Below are positions 1 through 8,601 of a DNA stretch of 64,000 nt, one piece after another; the first letter of the stretch is position 1; each line of letters opens with the position of its first letter. Under the pieces are notes generated by a model. That model saw only the letters and a program-made list of their open reading frames with translations, did not search any database and was not told the origin of the DNA. Position numbers and translations under genes: made by a program. This DNA is from Cenarchaeum symbiosum A (lineage in GTDB: Archaea; Thermoproteota; Nitrososphaeria; Nitrososphaerales; Nitrosopumilaceae), in NCBI GenBank assembly GCA_000200715.1, contig DP000238.1, positions 62,964-126,963 on the forward strand, written 5' to 3'.

Positions 1-651
1 GGCCTCAACGTAAAGCTTGTCGTATCCCACGGAGGCCTGACAGTCGGAGCCGACGGCGGCTCGCACCAGCAGTTGGAAGATATCGCCATAATGAGGGCCA
101 TCCCCAACATGAGGGTGCTCATACCGGCAGATACCTTTGCCGTCCGGGCTCTGGTCCGCACGATGGCAGCCGAATACGGCCCGTTCTACATGAGGATGGC
201 GCGCTCAAAGACTCCCACAGTACACTCTGAATCCACAAAATTTGTGCCCGGCCGGGGGATAACCGTCAGGGACGGCTCGGACTGTACTATCGCATCATGC
301 GGGATTACCGTCCACATGGCTATCGAAGCCGCAGATATGCTCGATAAAGAGGGCATATCATGCAGGGTCCTCGACATGTTCTCGGTAAAGCCCATTGATG
401 GTCCACTGCTTGAAAAGGCCGCGCGGGAGACGGGCAGGATAGTCACCTGTGAAGAGCACAATATACTGGGCGGTATGGGCTCGGCAGTTGCCGAGGCGGT
501 ATCAGAAAGGCACCCCGTGCAGGTAAGGCGCATAGGCGTGGATGACACATTTGGCGAATCGTGCAGGGACTCTGAGGTCTACATGCTGCTCGAAAAGCAT
601 GGCATAACGGCAGCTAATATAGCCCGGATTGCAAAGGGGATGATACATTGA
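1..651 (+). CDS. Transketolase, C-terminal subunit (5' partial)
   Basis: The reading frame is open from base 1, so the gene begins before the window and about 216 codons are visible. The fragment carries the pyrimidine-binding-domain motif HGGLTVGADGGSHQ near its start and then the complete C-terminal transketolase domain. In archaea transketolase is usually split into two genes; the N-terminal (thiamine diphosphate-binding) subunit would be expected just upstream, outside the window. Together the subunits move two-carbon ketol units between sugar phosphates in non-oxidative pentose phosphate metabolism. The stop overlaps the TTG start of the transaldolase gene (TTGA at 648-651), so the two are translated from one message. 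The assignment is from recognised sequence motifs and the neighbouring gene. Confidence 0.93.
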   Translation, partial: GLNVKLVVSHGGLTVGADGGSHQQLEDIAIMRAIPNMRVLIPADTFAVRALVRTMAAEYGPFYMRMARSKTPTVHSESTKFVPGRGITVRDGSDCTIASCGITVHMAIEAADMLDKEGISCRVLDMFSVKPIDGPLLEKAARETGRIVTCEEHNILGGMGSAVAEAVSERHPVQVRRIGVDDTFGESCRDSEVYMLLEKHGITAANIARIAKGMIH

Positions 652-1313
652 AGATATTCCTCGATACTGCCAATATACAGTCCATACGAAAATACAACGA
701 CATGGGCCTTGTCGACGGGATAACGACCAACCCGAGCCTGCTATCGAAAGAGGGCGGCAGCCCCAAGGAGGTAATGGCGGAGATAGCCCGGATAATAGAG
801 GGGCCCGTCAGCCTGGAGGTGGTCAGCACCGAATATGCAGGCATGATGGAGGAAGGCCACAGGCTCCGCGGATACGGCGACAACGTGGTGGTAAAGTGCC
901 CCATGACTGCCGACGGGCTTAGGGCATGCAAGTCGCTTACTGCCGAGGACATACCCGTGAATATCACACTGGTATTCTCCCCAAACCAGGCGCTTTTGGC
1001 GGCAAAGGCTGGGGCCGCATATGTAAGCCCGTTCATAGGCCGTTTAGACGACATAGGGCAGGAAGGCATGCTGTTGATAGAGGAAATGGTCGAGATATAC
1101 TCCAACTATGAATTTGAAGCAGAGATACTAGTGGCCAGCATACGGCACCCGATGCATGTGATAGAGGCTGCAAAGCTGGGAGCTGACGTGGCCACCTTGC
1201 CGCCGGCGGTCCTCGGCAAGATGCTCTCCCATCCATTGACCGACAGGGGCCTTGAGAGCTTTCTAGCGGACTGGGACAAGCTAAAATCTGAAAATCCTGG
1301 CGCAGGGTTCTAG
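648..1313 (+). CDS. tal: Transaldolase-like / fructose-6-phosphate aldolase family protein
   Basis: A 221-residue protein of the short transaldolase class (TalC/MipB type, normally about 215-220 residues). The TTNPS motif is near residue 26. The Schiff-base lysine is K83 in NVVVKCPMT. The start is TTG, overlapping the stop of the transketolase fragment by four bases, so coupling is likely. It would act in the cytosol with transketolase to interconvert C3, C6 and C7 sugar phosphates and supply ribose and erythrose phosphates. Whether it is a true transaldolase or an F6P aldolase cannot be decided by eye. Its stop codon overlaps the stop of the convergent small gene on the other strand. Confidence 0.93.
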   Translation: MKIFLDTANIQSIRKYNDMGLVDGITTNPSLLSKEGGSPKEVMAEIARIIEGPVSLEVVSTEYAGMMEEGHRLRGYGDNVVVKCPMTADGLRACKSLTAEDIPVNITLVFSPNQALLAAKAGAAYVSPFIGRLDDIGQEGMLLIEEMVEIYSNYEFEAEILVASIRHPMHVIEAAKLGADVATLPPAVLGKMLSHPLTDRGLESFLADWDKLKSENPGAGF

Positions 1314-1679
1314 ACGCCTGACGCTTCTGCCTTTGTCAGCTCGACAAAGACCTTATCCCCTACGGCCAGGTTCATCTGCTTGTATTCGTGCATGTCGAGC
1401 TTTATCCGTTACGCCCCCGGGGGAGCCGCCCATGCCCCCGAAGACCTTGTTGAGGTCCTTCATCATGTCGTTCATGTTGGTAAACCCCATGACCTTGGGG
1501 GACCCAAAGGGCGACTGGGGCTGCTGCATGTCGCCTTTCATCTCCTTTGCCGAGGATAGCGAGACTATCACGTATGGCGAGCCGTCAGGCGAGGCGTCAA
1601 TGCTCCTTACCACGTATTCCTTTTGCACGGTCCGCGCTATCCATCCCGGTAATTTAAACTTCAAGAGGGCCCATGCCAC
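1310..1679 (-). pseudogene. Small conserved protein split by a single-base frameshift
   Basis: From a GTG start at 1679 the minus strand encodes a plausible N-terminus (MAWALLKFKLPGW..., then a Met/Gly-rich stretch to about residue 90). In that frame it then runs into a low-quality tail ending at 1353. Dropping one G of the GG around 1407-1409 gives an uninterrupted continuation, ...GGVTIKLDMHEYKQ and then VGDKVFVELTKAEASGV, stopping at 1310 against the transaldolase stop. The shifted tail looks like protein sequence and the unshifted one does not. I do not recognise the family; it resembles a short thaumarchaeal hypothetical protein of about 120 residues. Either the gene is genuinely broken or the reference has one extra base. 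Confidence 0.6.
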
Positions 1680-1810
1680 CGCCCTTTATGCGGAGATACA
1701 GCCTTCTGGCCGTCCTGGAGGGTCTGCAGGTGCCTGTCCCCGGGCTGCCCGCCCCGGATCCTGCGCAATGTTAAAACGAGATTGCCCCGGGCCACATCTG
1801 AGACAGGAGA

Positions 1811-2488
1811 TTGGCTGACCGCATACTAGACGATGTAAAAGGGCTCCTAAAGAGGGACGTGGGGGACCCCAAGATACTGCAGAGGATAAGGCGCGCAGCC
1901 GAGCAGGACGAGGTGGTATCCGTATACGAAAGGGAGTACGTGGAGGGCCTGGTCAGGAGGCACCTGCAGCCCTCGTATGCTGCCGGGACAGAACCCGTGG
2001 TCATCCCCCTGGAAAAAGAAAAGCTGCCCCGCAGGATTGAGCAGCCCAAAAAAAAGAGGCGGCTCTCCCGGCTGGTGCCCCGGCCGGGCAGGCTCCGGCC
2101 AAACTCTCGCAAAAAAAAGATAGCATACATCGTGATATTTGCGCTGCTTGTCACTATAATCGCGGGATCCATTCCTCTTGGAACAGACTCGCCCCGCGGC
2201 CCGCGCGCGGTCCCGTCTTCGGGATTGTCCGTTGACTCTGATGCGACAAGGTATTCTGTCGGCGATATAATATCGATCTCTGGGGTTTCAGGCGACGGAA
2301 TAGACGTCTCGCTGTCGATAGTAAACGAGGCAGGGGGGACTATCTGGAGGGAGAATGTATCTCCTCGGGGTGATAACTCGTATTCCACATTGATCATAGC
2401 AGGAGGAGAAGGATGGGATTCTGGCGAGTATACAATCAGGGCTGTACGCGGCCAGGCAACAGAAGAGGCCCACTTTGCCGTCAGGTAA
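1811..2488 (+). CDS. Single-pass membrane protein with extracytoplasmic beta domain
   Basis: A 225-residue protein of unknown function. Residues 1-75 are charged and helical, followed by a very basic stretch (PKKKRR and later SRKKK). A hydrophobic helix, IAYIVIFALLVTIIAG, lies at about 103-120. The remaining 100 residues are beta-rich with an Ig-like look (SVGDIISISG ... YTIRAV). The basic patch just before the helix predicts a cytoplasmic N-terminus and an exported C-terminal domain. The start is TTG. The gene is convergent with the next one, the two stops being a base apart. No catalytic motif is visible. Confidence 0.75.
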   Translation: MADRILDDVKGLLKRDVGDPKILQRIRRAAEQDEVVSVYEREYVEGLVRRHLQPSYAAGTEPVVIPLEKEKLPRRIEQPKKKRRLSRLVPRPGRLRPNSRKKKIAYIVIFALLVTIIAGSIPLGTDSPRGPRAVPSSGLSVDSDATRYSVGDIISISGVSGDGIDVSLSIVNEAGGTIWRENVSPRGDNSYSTLIIAGGEGWDSGEYTIRAVRGQATEEAHFAVR

Positions 2489-2489
2489 T

Positions 2490-2846
2490 CTAGTACTTTG
2501 TCCTGGCCCGTAGCACGTCGGAGAGCTTGTTGAATGTCTCGTTGGCGCCCACGTCTATCAGCGATATGGTGGCGCCCTCGTATACAACCTGTTTTTCAAA
2601 CTTTTCCTTTATTGCAAAGGTGACCGACGACAGGTAGAGTATACCCTTCATGTTCTCTTCGGTGACGGCCTCTGTCGGAGGGAAGATGGCCACCGAGAAT
2701 ACAACCCCCTTGGCCCAGTTTACAGTGGCGATGCCTCCCCCGGATGTCTTTGTGGCAAAGGCGATCTGCTGTATCCAGTCCTCGAACTTGTACTCGACAA
2801 GCTCGCGTATTATGACCTTTTTCCACGGCTCGTATACTATCTCCAA
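2490..2846 (-). CDS. Conserved hypothetical protein, 118 aa
   Basis: A soluble protein of 118 residues with alternating hydrophobic strands (ATVNWAKGVVFSVAIFPP, GILYLSSVTFAIKEKF) and no signal peptide or membrane helix. The TTG start gives MEIVYEPWKKVIIRELVEY. It lies directly downstream of the TBP gene on the same strand with a gap of about 45 bases, so co-transcription with TBP is possible. I do not recognise a family; the composition matches the core genes around it. Confidence 0.75.
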   Translation of the reverse strand: MEIVYEPWKKVIIRELVEYKFEDWIQQIAFATKTSGGGIATVNWAKGVVFSVAIFPPTEAVTEENMKGILYLSSVTFAIKEKFEKQVVYEGATISLIDVGANETFNKLSDVLRARTKY

Positions 2847-2891
2847 TATACAGGTGAGCCATCACAGGACAATATAATCTATGAATGCTGT

Positions 2892-3452
2892 CTATTCGTA
2901 GGTCATCAGATCCTTTTCCTCAAGGAGCGCGTGCAAATTGTATACCGACCTGTACATGTCGGATTCTTTTTTTGCCCCGGTGCAGACAAGCTTGCCGGAT
3001 GCAAACAACAGTATGACGGTCTTTGGATCTAGCATCCTGTGTATCAGCCCGGGGAACTGTTCGGGCTCGTACATGCTGCGAGGAAGCACCCTGGCTGCCT
3101 TTTCGAGGTGTATCTTGCCGCCAAGGTTTATCGCGGCTACGATATTCTGGACCACCACCACTGCGTCTTTTTTTATCTTGATTCCGCTCTTGCGGAGCTT
3201 TTGGACCACAGTCCGGACAGCCTTGACTGCCATATCCTCTGACTTTGCCCCGGTACAGACCATCTTGCCTGTTCTGAATATCAGCGTGGCGGTCTTTGGG
3301 CTGGTCAGCCGGAAGACAAGCCCCGGGAACTGTTCGGGGTTGTATTCAGTATCGGGGAACTTTTTGGTCACATCGTTGAGGTCGATCTTTTGGTCGACGG
3401 AGGCTGAGGCGACCACGTTCTCTACGCTTACGATCGGCTTTGTCTGGGGCAT
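2892..3452 (-). CDS. tbp: TATA-box binding protein (TBP)
   Basis: This 186-residue protein is two direct repeats of the TBP saddle fold, roughly residues 8-95 and 99-186. Each repeat contains the paired signature of the family: PEQFPGLVFR ... FRTGKMVCTGAK in the first and PEQFPGLIHR ... FASGKLVCTGAK in the second. TBP binds the TATA box and, with TFB, recruits RNA polymerase in archaea. The length equals the usual archaeal core TBP. A strong TATA box lies 23-33 bases upstream of the ATG, so the transcript is probably leaderless. The 118-aa hypothetical gene follows on the same strand. Confidence 0.98.
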   Translation of the reverse strand: MPQTKPIVSVENVVASASVDQKIDLNDVTKKFPDTEYNPEQFPGLVFRLTSPKTATLIFRTGKMVCTGAKSEDMAVKAVRTVVQKLRKSGIKIKKDAVVVVQNIVAAINLGGKIHLEKAARVLPRSMYEPEQFPGLIHRMLDPKTVILLFASGKLVCTGAKKESDMYRSVYNLHALLEEKDLMTYE

Positions 3453-3474
3453 CTTATATAACCGCCCGGACCCG

Positions 3475-3485
3475 CTTATATATAC
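3475..3485 (-). promoter_or_regulatory. TATA box of the TBP gene
   Basis: On the minus strand the sequence reads GTATATATAAG, centred about 28 bases before the TBP ATG at 3452. This spacing places the transcription start at or next to the start codon, giving a leaderless message. A second TATATAA-like stretch overlaps the start codon region itself, which could allow TBP to bind over its own start; that is inference. Confidence 0.7.
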
Positions 3486-3564
3486 TAGTTATATTGCGCG
3501 GGGACAGGCCCGTATACTGGCATCAGGCACTATTCTGCCCTGAATGCCCGGGTGCGCCCTGTTC

Positions 3565-4020
3565 TCAGTGGCGCCCGATCCACTGGTATCTATAATCCTC
3601 GTCTATCACGTCTGCCTGGATCTCGTTTTGTCGAGGCATGCCGCCGGGAAGCTCCACCTCGAATAGGCCCAGCCTTCCCTTGTACGGGATGGGCACCCGG
3701 AGGGGCCGCGCGTCCCGGAGCAGAAAGCCGTACCTGTCGCCAAGGTGGCCCGCCGATGCCAGGTGGAACAGCCTGTCCTGCCTGACCTCGCGGGCTGAGC
3801 TGTACCTCTTTACATCGTATATCTCGGCCCTTCCTATGATTACTCCCGTGACGGGCCTTTTCCGTATCTTGAGCCTGCGGCAGTCCGATTTTAGTATCCT
3901 CAGGGGGGCGTGGACGAGAAATAGGCCCCTGTATTTCGTGTTCCACCTGCGGAGCTCGACTGTTTTCTTGCCGGATACTATGAGGTCGGCAAAGGGCTGG
4001 GATACTGAAAGGCACTTCAA
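3565..4020 (-). CDS. ASCH-domain protein
   Basis: A 151-residue protein beginning MKCLSVSQPFADLIVSGKKT, with the ASCH-family opening motif in which SGKKTVELR lines the substrate cleft. A beta-barrel core continues through VTGVIIGRAEIYDVKR. ASCH domains are thought to bind RNA or modified nucleosides, and some members deaminate or deacylate them. The start is TTG, one base after the stop of the PLP-rhodanese gene, so the two form an operon. The substrate cannot be deduced. Confidence 0.82.
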   Translation of the reverse strand: MKCLSVSQPFADLIVSGKKTVELRRWNTKYRGLFLVHAPLRILKSDCRRLKIRKRPVTGVIIGRAEIYDVKRYSSAREVRQDRLFHLASAGHLGDRYGFLLRDARPLRVPIPYKGRLGLFEVELPGGMPRQNEIQADVIDEDYRYQWIGRH

Positions 4021-4021
4021 G

Positions 4022-5566
4022 CTATTCTGATGCCGGCTGGACGTACTCGGCGGGCGACTTGTTCTGGCCTGAGGGGAGGCCCGTTATGCCCCCGTTGAGG
4101 CTCTCGGTGATTACGCCCTTGCCGGCAAGGACGTTGGCCGCCATAAGCGAGGTGTTTCCTGCCATGCATACGAGAAGGGACTTTTTGGCGCCCCCGAGCT
4201 CTTTTTCGAGCTCTTCTGGGATCTGGTTGGTCTCTAGCAGTTTTCTAACCGACCCTGCCGTTGGAACGGCTATCCTGGACTTGTCCACGCCGAGTGATGC
4301 CGCCAGCATCTCTATGCCCTCTTCTTTGGGAGTAAACTGCGGGTGCACCCAGATTATTTTATCATATTCACCGGATGCAGATGCGGCATCCTCGAGAGAG
4401 ATCTTTATCTGGCGCTGGGTCGAGCGCTCTTCGAGTTTTTTGCGGTATTTTGTTATTCCATCTGCTATCATTATTACAAATTTTGTGGATTCGCCTGACG
4501 CGGCAGTCCTCAGTGCAGCGTACAGTTCTAGCGCGCTGCTCTCTCCTATGTCGTGCCCCTTGTCGACAAAGAACTTGAGCAATGGTGCCGCTTTATCAAA
4601 GTCTTCTACGTGGACCTTTGCATAGTCGTCCGGCCGGTAATATTTGAGCCCCGACGCCTTGTTTTCAGTGCGTATTCCAGCCACGTCCTGGCCTGCGGGG
4701 GGGAATACCACGTGGACAGCCTTGCGGGAGTACTTGTCTGATATGTGCCTGCTCAGGCCGCCGGACGTGCCCCCTGTCCCAAATGTGCAGTATATTTCAT
4801 ACTCAGCCATGGACTCGCCGTGCTCTTTGAGCTGCTGGTCAATTTCTGGGCCCGTTATCGTCCTGTGCGCCTCTATATTCAGCTCGTTGTCATATTGAGC
4901 GGGGCAGAATATCTTGTATATCCTGCCCAATAATTGTGCAAGCTTGATTATGTCCTGGTCGACTAGCAGCGCCTCTATTTCCTTGTAGGAGCCGTCGAAT
5001 GTAGATGGATCAAAGCCGAGCTCGGTGAGCTGCGAGCGGATGTTTGCTGCTGTGGCTTTTGCTGCAACTACATCGGCGCTATCCTTCATGCCGGGCGCGG
5101 GGCAGATGTCCATGTCAAGGTCCATTATCCGTATGTTCTCGTTGCGAAGCTCCTTGAAGACGCCCTCTTGAAGCCTTCTCGATACCAGCGCGACTACCGT
5201 TATGCCGAGCTTTGTGAGCAGGCCCAGGGCTATTCCAAAGTTGCCTGATGTGGCCTCTATTACCATCTGTCCGCCGCGGAGCTTGCCTGTCGATATGGCC
5301 TCGTGGATGATATAGGCAGCAGGCCTTACCTTGATTGAGCCCGAGGGCAATACGCCGTCGAACTTGCCGTATACCTTGATCCCCTTGTTCGAGAGGTCCA
5401 GCTTGTAGACGCTCTTGGCGCACTCGACAAAGTCGTCCGTCATATCCCCGAGGGGCGTGGCACTGACTATGCCCTTTTTGCCGTCTCTTTCCTCTATGTG
5501 GGGGACCTTGGACCAGACCTGATCCTCGAACCTTTTTAGCAGCTCGGTGTCTATCTGCTCCGCCAT
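4022..5566 (-). CDS. PLP-dependent fold-type II lyase fused to a rhodanese-like domain
   Basis: A frame stays open upstream to 5956, but the recognisable protein starts at the ATG at 5566 (MAEQIDTELLKRF), giving 514 residues. Residues about 35-390 belong to the cysteine synthase / cystathionine beta-synthase family. K79 in PSGSIKVRPA is the likely PLP Schiff-base lysine, ATSGNFGIALG binds the substrate carboxylate, and FGTGGTSGG is the phosphate-binding loop. The last 120 residues look rhodanese-like, with an active-site loop CMAGNTS (Cys467) followed by LNGGITGL. The fusion suggests the lyase makes or consumes sulfur that is passed to the persulfide-forming cysteine. The exact substrate is unknown. 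The ASCH gene follows after one base. Confidence 0.88.
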   Translation of the reverse strand: MAEQIDTELLKRFEDQVWSKVPHIEERDGKKGIVSATPLGDMTDDFVECAKSVYKLDLSNKGIKVYGKFDGVLPSGSIKVRPAAYIIHEAISTGKLRGGQMVIEATSGNFGIALGLLTKLGITVVALVSRRLQEGVFKELRNENIRIMDLDMDICPAPGMKDSADVVAAKATAANIRSQLTELGFDPSTFDGSYKEIEALLVDQDIIKLAQLLGRIYKIFCPAQYDNELNIEAHRTITGPEIDQQLKEHGESMAEYEIYCTFGTGGTSGGLSRHISDKYSRKAVHVVFPPAGQDVAGIRTENKASGLKYYRPDDYAKVHVEDFDKAAPLLKFFVDKGHDIGESSALELYAALRTAASGESTKFVIMIADGITKYRKKLEERSTQRQIKISLEDAASASGEYDKIIWVHPQFTPKEEGIEMLAASLGVDKSRIAVPTAGSVRKLLETNQIPEELEKELGGAKKSLLVCMAGNTSLMAANVLAGKGVITESLNGGITGLPSGQNKSPAEYVQPASE

Positions 5567-5713
5567 GGTTCCTTCCGTGTAATAGCCACATTTAGAATTT
5601 GCCCGTGCGGGGAGGTCCCCCCTTGGCAGTGCCATCCGGCCTTTAGGCACGTAGATGCAACAACCGGACTTTTTCCATGCGTCTAGACTACATCTGCCAT
5701 AGATAGGCCGCTC

Positions 5714-6166
5714 ATGGGCGGCCTCATATACCCCCATGGCCCCCATCAGGGCATGGATTCCACGGATACTGATGGGCCCGCCGGCAAACCAGCTGCGCAT
5801 GGCATGCACGTTACGGCCGCCACGGCCGTCTGGGTAACAACCGCCATGCTGCATATCCAATATGGAATAGAAAAGACATTTCCTCCCAAGGTCATAATAG
5901 AGCATGCGATCGAACAAGGACTGGCGGATGTTGAACCCGCAACGATAGACTGGCACACCAACTTACAATGTGTGGCAAACCTAGAGGCCAACCCCTCCAA
6001 GCACCGAATGCTCTACCGCACCAATGGCAGGGAATACCGCTTGTACCGTGAAGGGGACCACTACGACTCTACAAGAAAAACGGGCAAGACCACGCCGATA
6101 CTAGAAGATATTCCCCCGAAATACCAGCACCTCTTGAAATGGTATTTTGACGTATACTGCGCCTAG
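5714..6166 (+). CDS. Hypothetical protein, up to 150 aa
   Basis: This is an open frame whose C-terminal 95 residues look like real protein (mixed charged and aromatic, ending PPKYQHLLKWYFDVYCA). The first 50 residues are low quality and overlap the non-coding upstream extension of the opposite-strand frame. An internal ATG, giving MLHIQYGIEKTFPPKVI (about 105 residues), is a more believable start. Its stop overlaps the stop of the convergent VWA gene. No family is recognised and there is no membrane helix. Confidence 0.45.
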   Translation: MGGLIYPHGPHQGMDSTDTDGPAGKPAAHGMHVTAATAVWVTTAMLHIQYGIEKTFPPKVIIEHAIEQGLADVEPATIDWHTNLQCVANLEANPSKHRMLYRTNGREYRLYREGDHYDSTRKTGKTTPILEDIPPKYQHLLKWYFDVYCA

Positions 6167-7731
6167 TCCGCGCCCAGCACGCCGAGCACCTTGCCCGGTA
6201 TGTCGCCAAGCCTGCTGACTGCCAAAGTCCTCTCGTATCCCAGGTGCTTTAGATTGGATGCTATGGTGGTGGCCCTGACAGTGTCGGGCCCAAGGCCAAG
6301 AGCTACCATCCTTATCCCCAGCCCTCTGTACCCTTTGATCATCGAGCGAACCGCGCCCGGGTCGGCGGGCTCCCCGTCGGTCAAAGTCAAAAAGATCCCC
6401 GGCCTCTTGGCCTGCAGTATAGGAAACATCTTTCCGTACACTTCTGCAAGAGGAGTGGATCCGTTGGCCTCCACCTGGGCCAATCTCTTTGCGCACGCGC
6501 TGTTCCACTGCTGCCCCCCGGGCTTTATCATCCAGCAGACTACGGCCTTGTTTACCGTGCTAAACGCGTATACAGAAAAGTCCACCTTGAGATAGCCTAG
6601 CACCTCACATAGCGCAAGCGTGGCTTTTTTGTATTCCACCTGGTCGCCCGCTATGCTCGAGGAATGATCCAGCATTATGGCGATCTCTGCTTTTATCACC
6701 TTTTTTACATCCGTTAAAAACGGCACGTGCCCCTCTATGTACGCCTCCCCGTCAAACTCGTCCCCCGAGCTAAAGTTCTCCTCGCTCCACCCCGACTTCC
6801 ACGACTTGAACCTGGTCTTGAGGCTGTTTATCAGGTCAAGGTCGTATATGGTAGATTCGTCTACATCCGTCCGGGAGGGCACCTGCACCCCTACGTCGGC
6901 AGCAGTCACCCCGTGCGCGTCGTCCTTGCGGCTCTCTGCTGCAAGCGCCCTGTACTCCTCCCTTAATGCGTCTCCTCGGGCGGCCGCACTGGGATCGACC
7001 TTTGCAAAGTCGCCTTCTGCGTCCCGGGTCACCTTGGTTAGCGCCTTGAGCAGCTCTTCTTCTGTAAGGGCCATCTGGGGCTTCATCCACGGCAGGGCAA
7101 GGGGGATGGTCAAAAGGGAGTCTATGTCGAGCATGCGGATTATCTCGGGGACCTTTTTCTCAAGCCAGCTGGTGCCGTGATCTCCAGATACAGCCTCGTC
7201 CAGTATGACATGAGCGGCCCTTGCTGCCCTTGCTATCTTTTCTGCGTGCCTGCCTGATATTTCCCCCTTGAATTTGCCGAAGAGAAACTGCTGGTAAAAC
7301 CCCTCTACCACCTTGGCCCTGCCGTATACCGAGTTGAGCTGCGGGCGGTACTCCTGCTGGTACACCCTGTAAAAGGCCAGCTCCGTCCCCATGCCGCGCC
7401 ATGCCTTCATGCCGAGATGCTCAATCCTCTTGGTCTCCAGAGTATTCAGTATGAACCCAAACGCGTGGTCGCTGCTGAGCACCTTGTCACAGAACCGCAG
7501 GCGCATTGATTCATACCAGAGATACGCCCTAAACTGCCTGTACTTCTCAAAGCCGTCCCCGGAGAGCTTCTCTATCGGATAGAGTGTTATTCTAGCATCC
7601 GACATGCGCGTACGTATCCCGCCCCTCTCGGAGAACTCGATGGTGGCATTGTCCCTGCCGGACCAGCGCCTTGCAAGAAACGTGCCTATCTCTATGAGGG
7701 CGTCGCCCGGGCCCAGCAGCTCCTGCATCAT
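6163..7731 (-). CDS. VWA-domain protein partnered with a MoxR ATPase
   Basis: The start chosen is the ATG at 7731, which overlaps the TGA of the ATPase gene (ATGATGA), giving 522 residues; an upstream extension to 7788 is not needed. The N-terminal 320 residues are helical and charged. The last 180 form a von Willebrand factor A domain with the metal-site motif DHSSS (DxSxS), a conserved threonine in NGSTPLAEV and TDGEP. Together with the preceding AAA+ gene this matches MoxR/VWA (CbbQ-CbbO or NorQ-NorD type) pairs, which remodel or metallate partner enzymes. The client protein is not identifiable here. Confidence 0.88.
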   Translation of the reverse strand: MMQELLGPGDALIEIGTFLARRWSGRDNATIEFSERGGIRTRMSDARITLYPIEKLSGDGFEKYRQFRAYLWYESMRLRFCDKVLSSDHAFGFILNTLETKRIEHLGMKAWRGMGTELAFYRVYQQEYRPQLNSVYGRAKVVEGFYQQFLFGKFKGEISGRHAEKIARAARAAHVILDEAVSGDHGTSWLEKKVPEIIRMLDIDSLLTIPLALPWMKPQMALTEEELLKALTKVTRDAEGDFAKVDPSAAARGDALREEYRALAAESRKDDAHGVTAADVGVQVPSRTDVDESTIYDLDLINSLKTRFKSWKSGWSEENFSSGDEFDGEAYIEGHVPFLTDVKKVIKAEIAIMLDHSSSIAGDQVEYKKATLALCEVLGYLKVDFSVYAFSTVNKAVVCWMIKPGGQQWNSACAKRLAQVEANGSTPLAEVYGKMFPILQAKRPGIFLTLTDGEPADPGAVRSMIKGYRGLGIRMVALGLGPDTVRATTIASNLKHLGYERTLAVSRLGDIPGKVLGVLGAD

Positions 7732-8525
7732 CCACCGAACATCGAAGTTATGATGTCGCTTACCTTTTGGTACTCGACGCTGCCCCACTGCGCGTATACA
7801 TTCCCGAATACTATGGCGGCTACTGCAGCAGGCGGCATCCCGGATACTACCAGGCGCGCGTACGATATGGTCTCCCTCATGCTCGGGGAATAGTTGATCT
7901 CCTCGACAGCTGCAGCCTGCCTTAGAATGTTGGCCAGCCGGATGCCCTGCTCGAGGTCGTCGTCCGGAACACCGGGCGCGTGCCTTTTTACTATCTCAAA
8001 CTCGGTCTTTTCAGGCGGATACTCCAGCCTTATCCGGACAGGGAACCTGCTGAGCAGCTGCGGGGGGAGCTCTTTTGTCCCCACGTGGGTAAGCGGGTTT
8101 ATCGTGGCGACGACAAACCAATCCTTGTCAGCCTGGATAGTCTCGCCAGACGATTCCTTTAGAACTATCTGCCTTCTGTCGTCGAGCGCCTCGTCTAGAC
8201 GCAATAGCACGTCAGCTTCTGCGGAATTGAGCTCGTCAAGGTACAGCATGCTGCCCTCCCTCATGGAGCGCACTAGGAGCCCCTCGTCAAAGCCCACCGA
8301 GCCGTCGCTGAGCGTCTTTGTCCCCACCAAGTGGCTTTCGCGGGTCCTGAGGCTAAAATTGATGGAATCCAGCCTAGCAGACTTTGACTTTGCAAAGTCC
8401 TTGACCAACGTGGTCTTGCCCGTCCCCTTTGGGCCGATTATCAGCACGAACAGGCCTGACTCGTGGGCCTTGTTTAGTATCTCGAAAGAGTTGTTCCAGT
8501 CAAGGTATGCCGCCTCCTGCATCAA
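7728..8525 (-). CDS. MoxR-family AAA+ ATPase
   Basis: A single AAA+ module of 265 residues. Walker A is GPKGTGKTT near residue 33, Walker B is MLYLDELNSA, sensor 1 is VVATINP, and an arginine-finger region is in QLLSRFPVRI. The length and order are typical of the MoxR/CbbQ/NorQ group. These act as hexameric chaperones together with a VWA partner, and that partner is encoded immediately downstream with overlapping stop and start codons. A TATA-like AT-rich stretch lies just upstream of the ATG at 8525. Confidence 0.9.
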   Translation of the reverse strand: MMQEAAYLDWNNSFEILNKAHESGLFVLIIGPKGTGKTTLVKDFAKSKSARLDSINFSLRTRESHLVGTKTLSDGSVGFDEGLLVRSMREGSMLYLDELNSAEADVLLRLDEALDDRRQIVLKESSGETIQADKDWFVVATINPLTHVGTKELPPQLLSRFPVRIRLEYPPEKTEFEIVKRHAPGVPDDDLEQGIRLANILRQAAAVEEINYSPSMRETISYARLVVSGMPPAAVAAIVFGNVYAQWGSVEYQKVSDIITSMFGG

Positions 8526-8601
8526 CGCGTGAATCCGTGCGTATTTACAATTAAGTCTTTATGAGCGATCCCGGCCGATCCCGCCATTCCCGGGTGTACA
8601 G

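Noticed and set aside
5567..5956. Upstream extension of the PLP-rhodanese frame by 130 codons
   Set aside because: The extension has no family match and low protein quality; the ATG at 5566 begins the recognisable protein.
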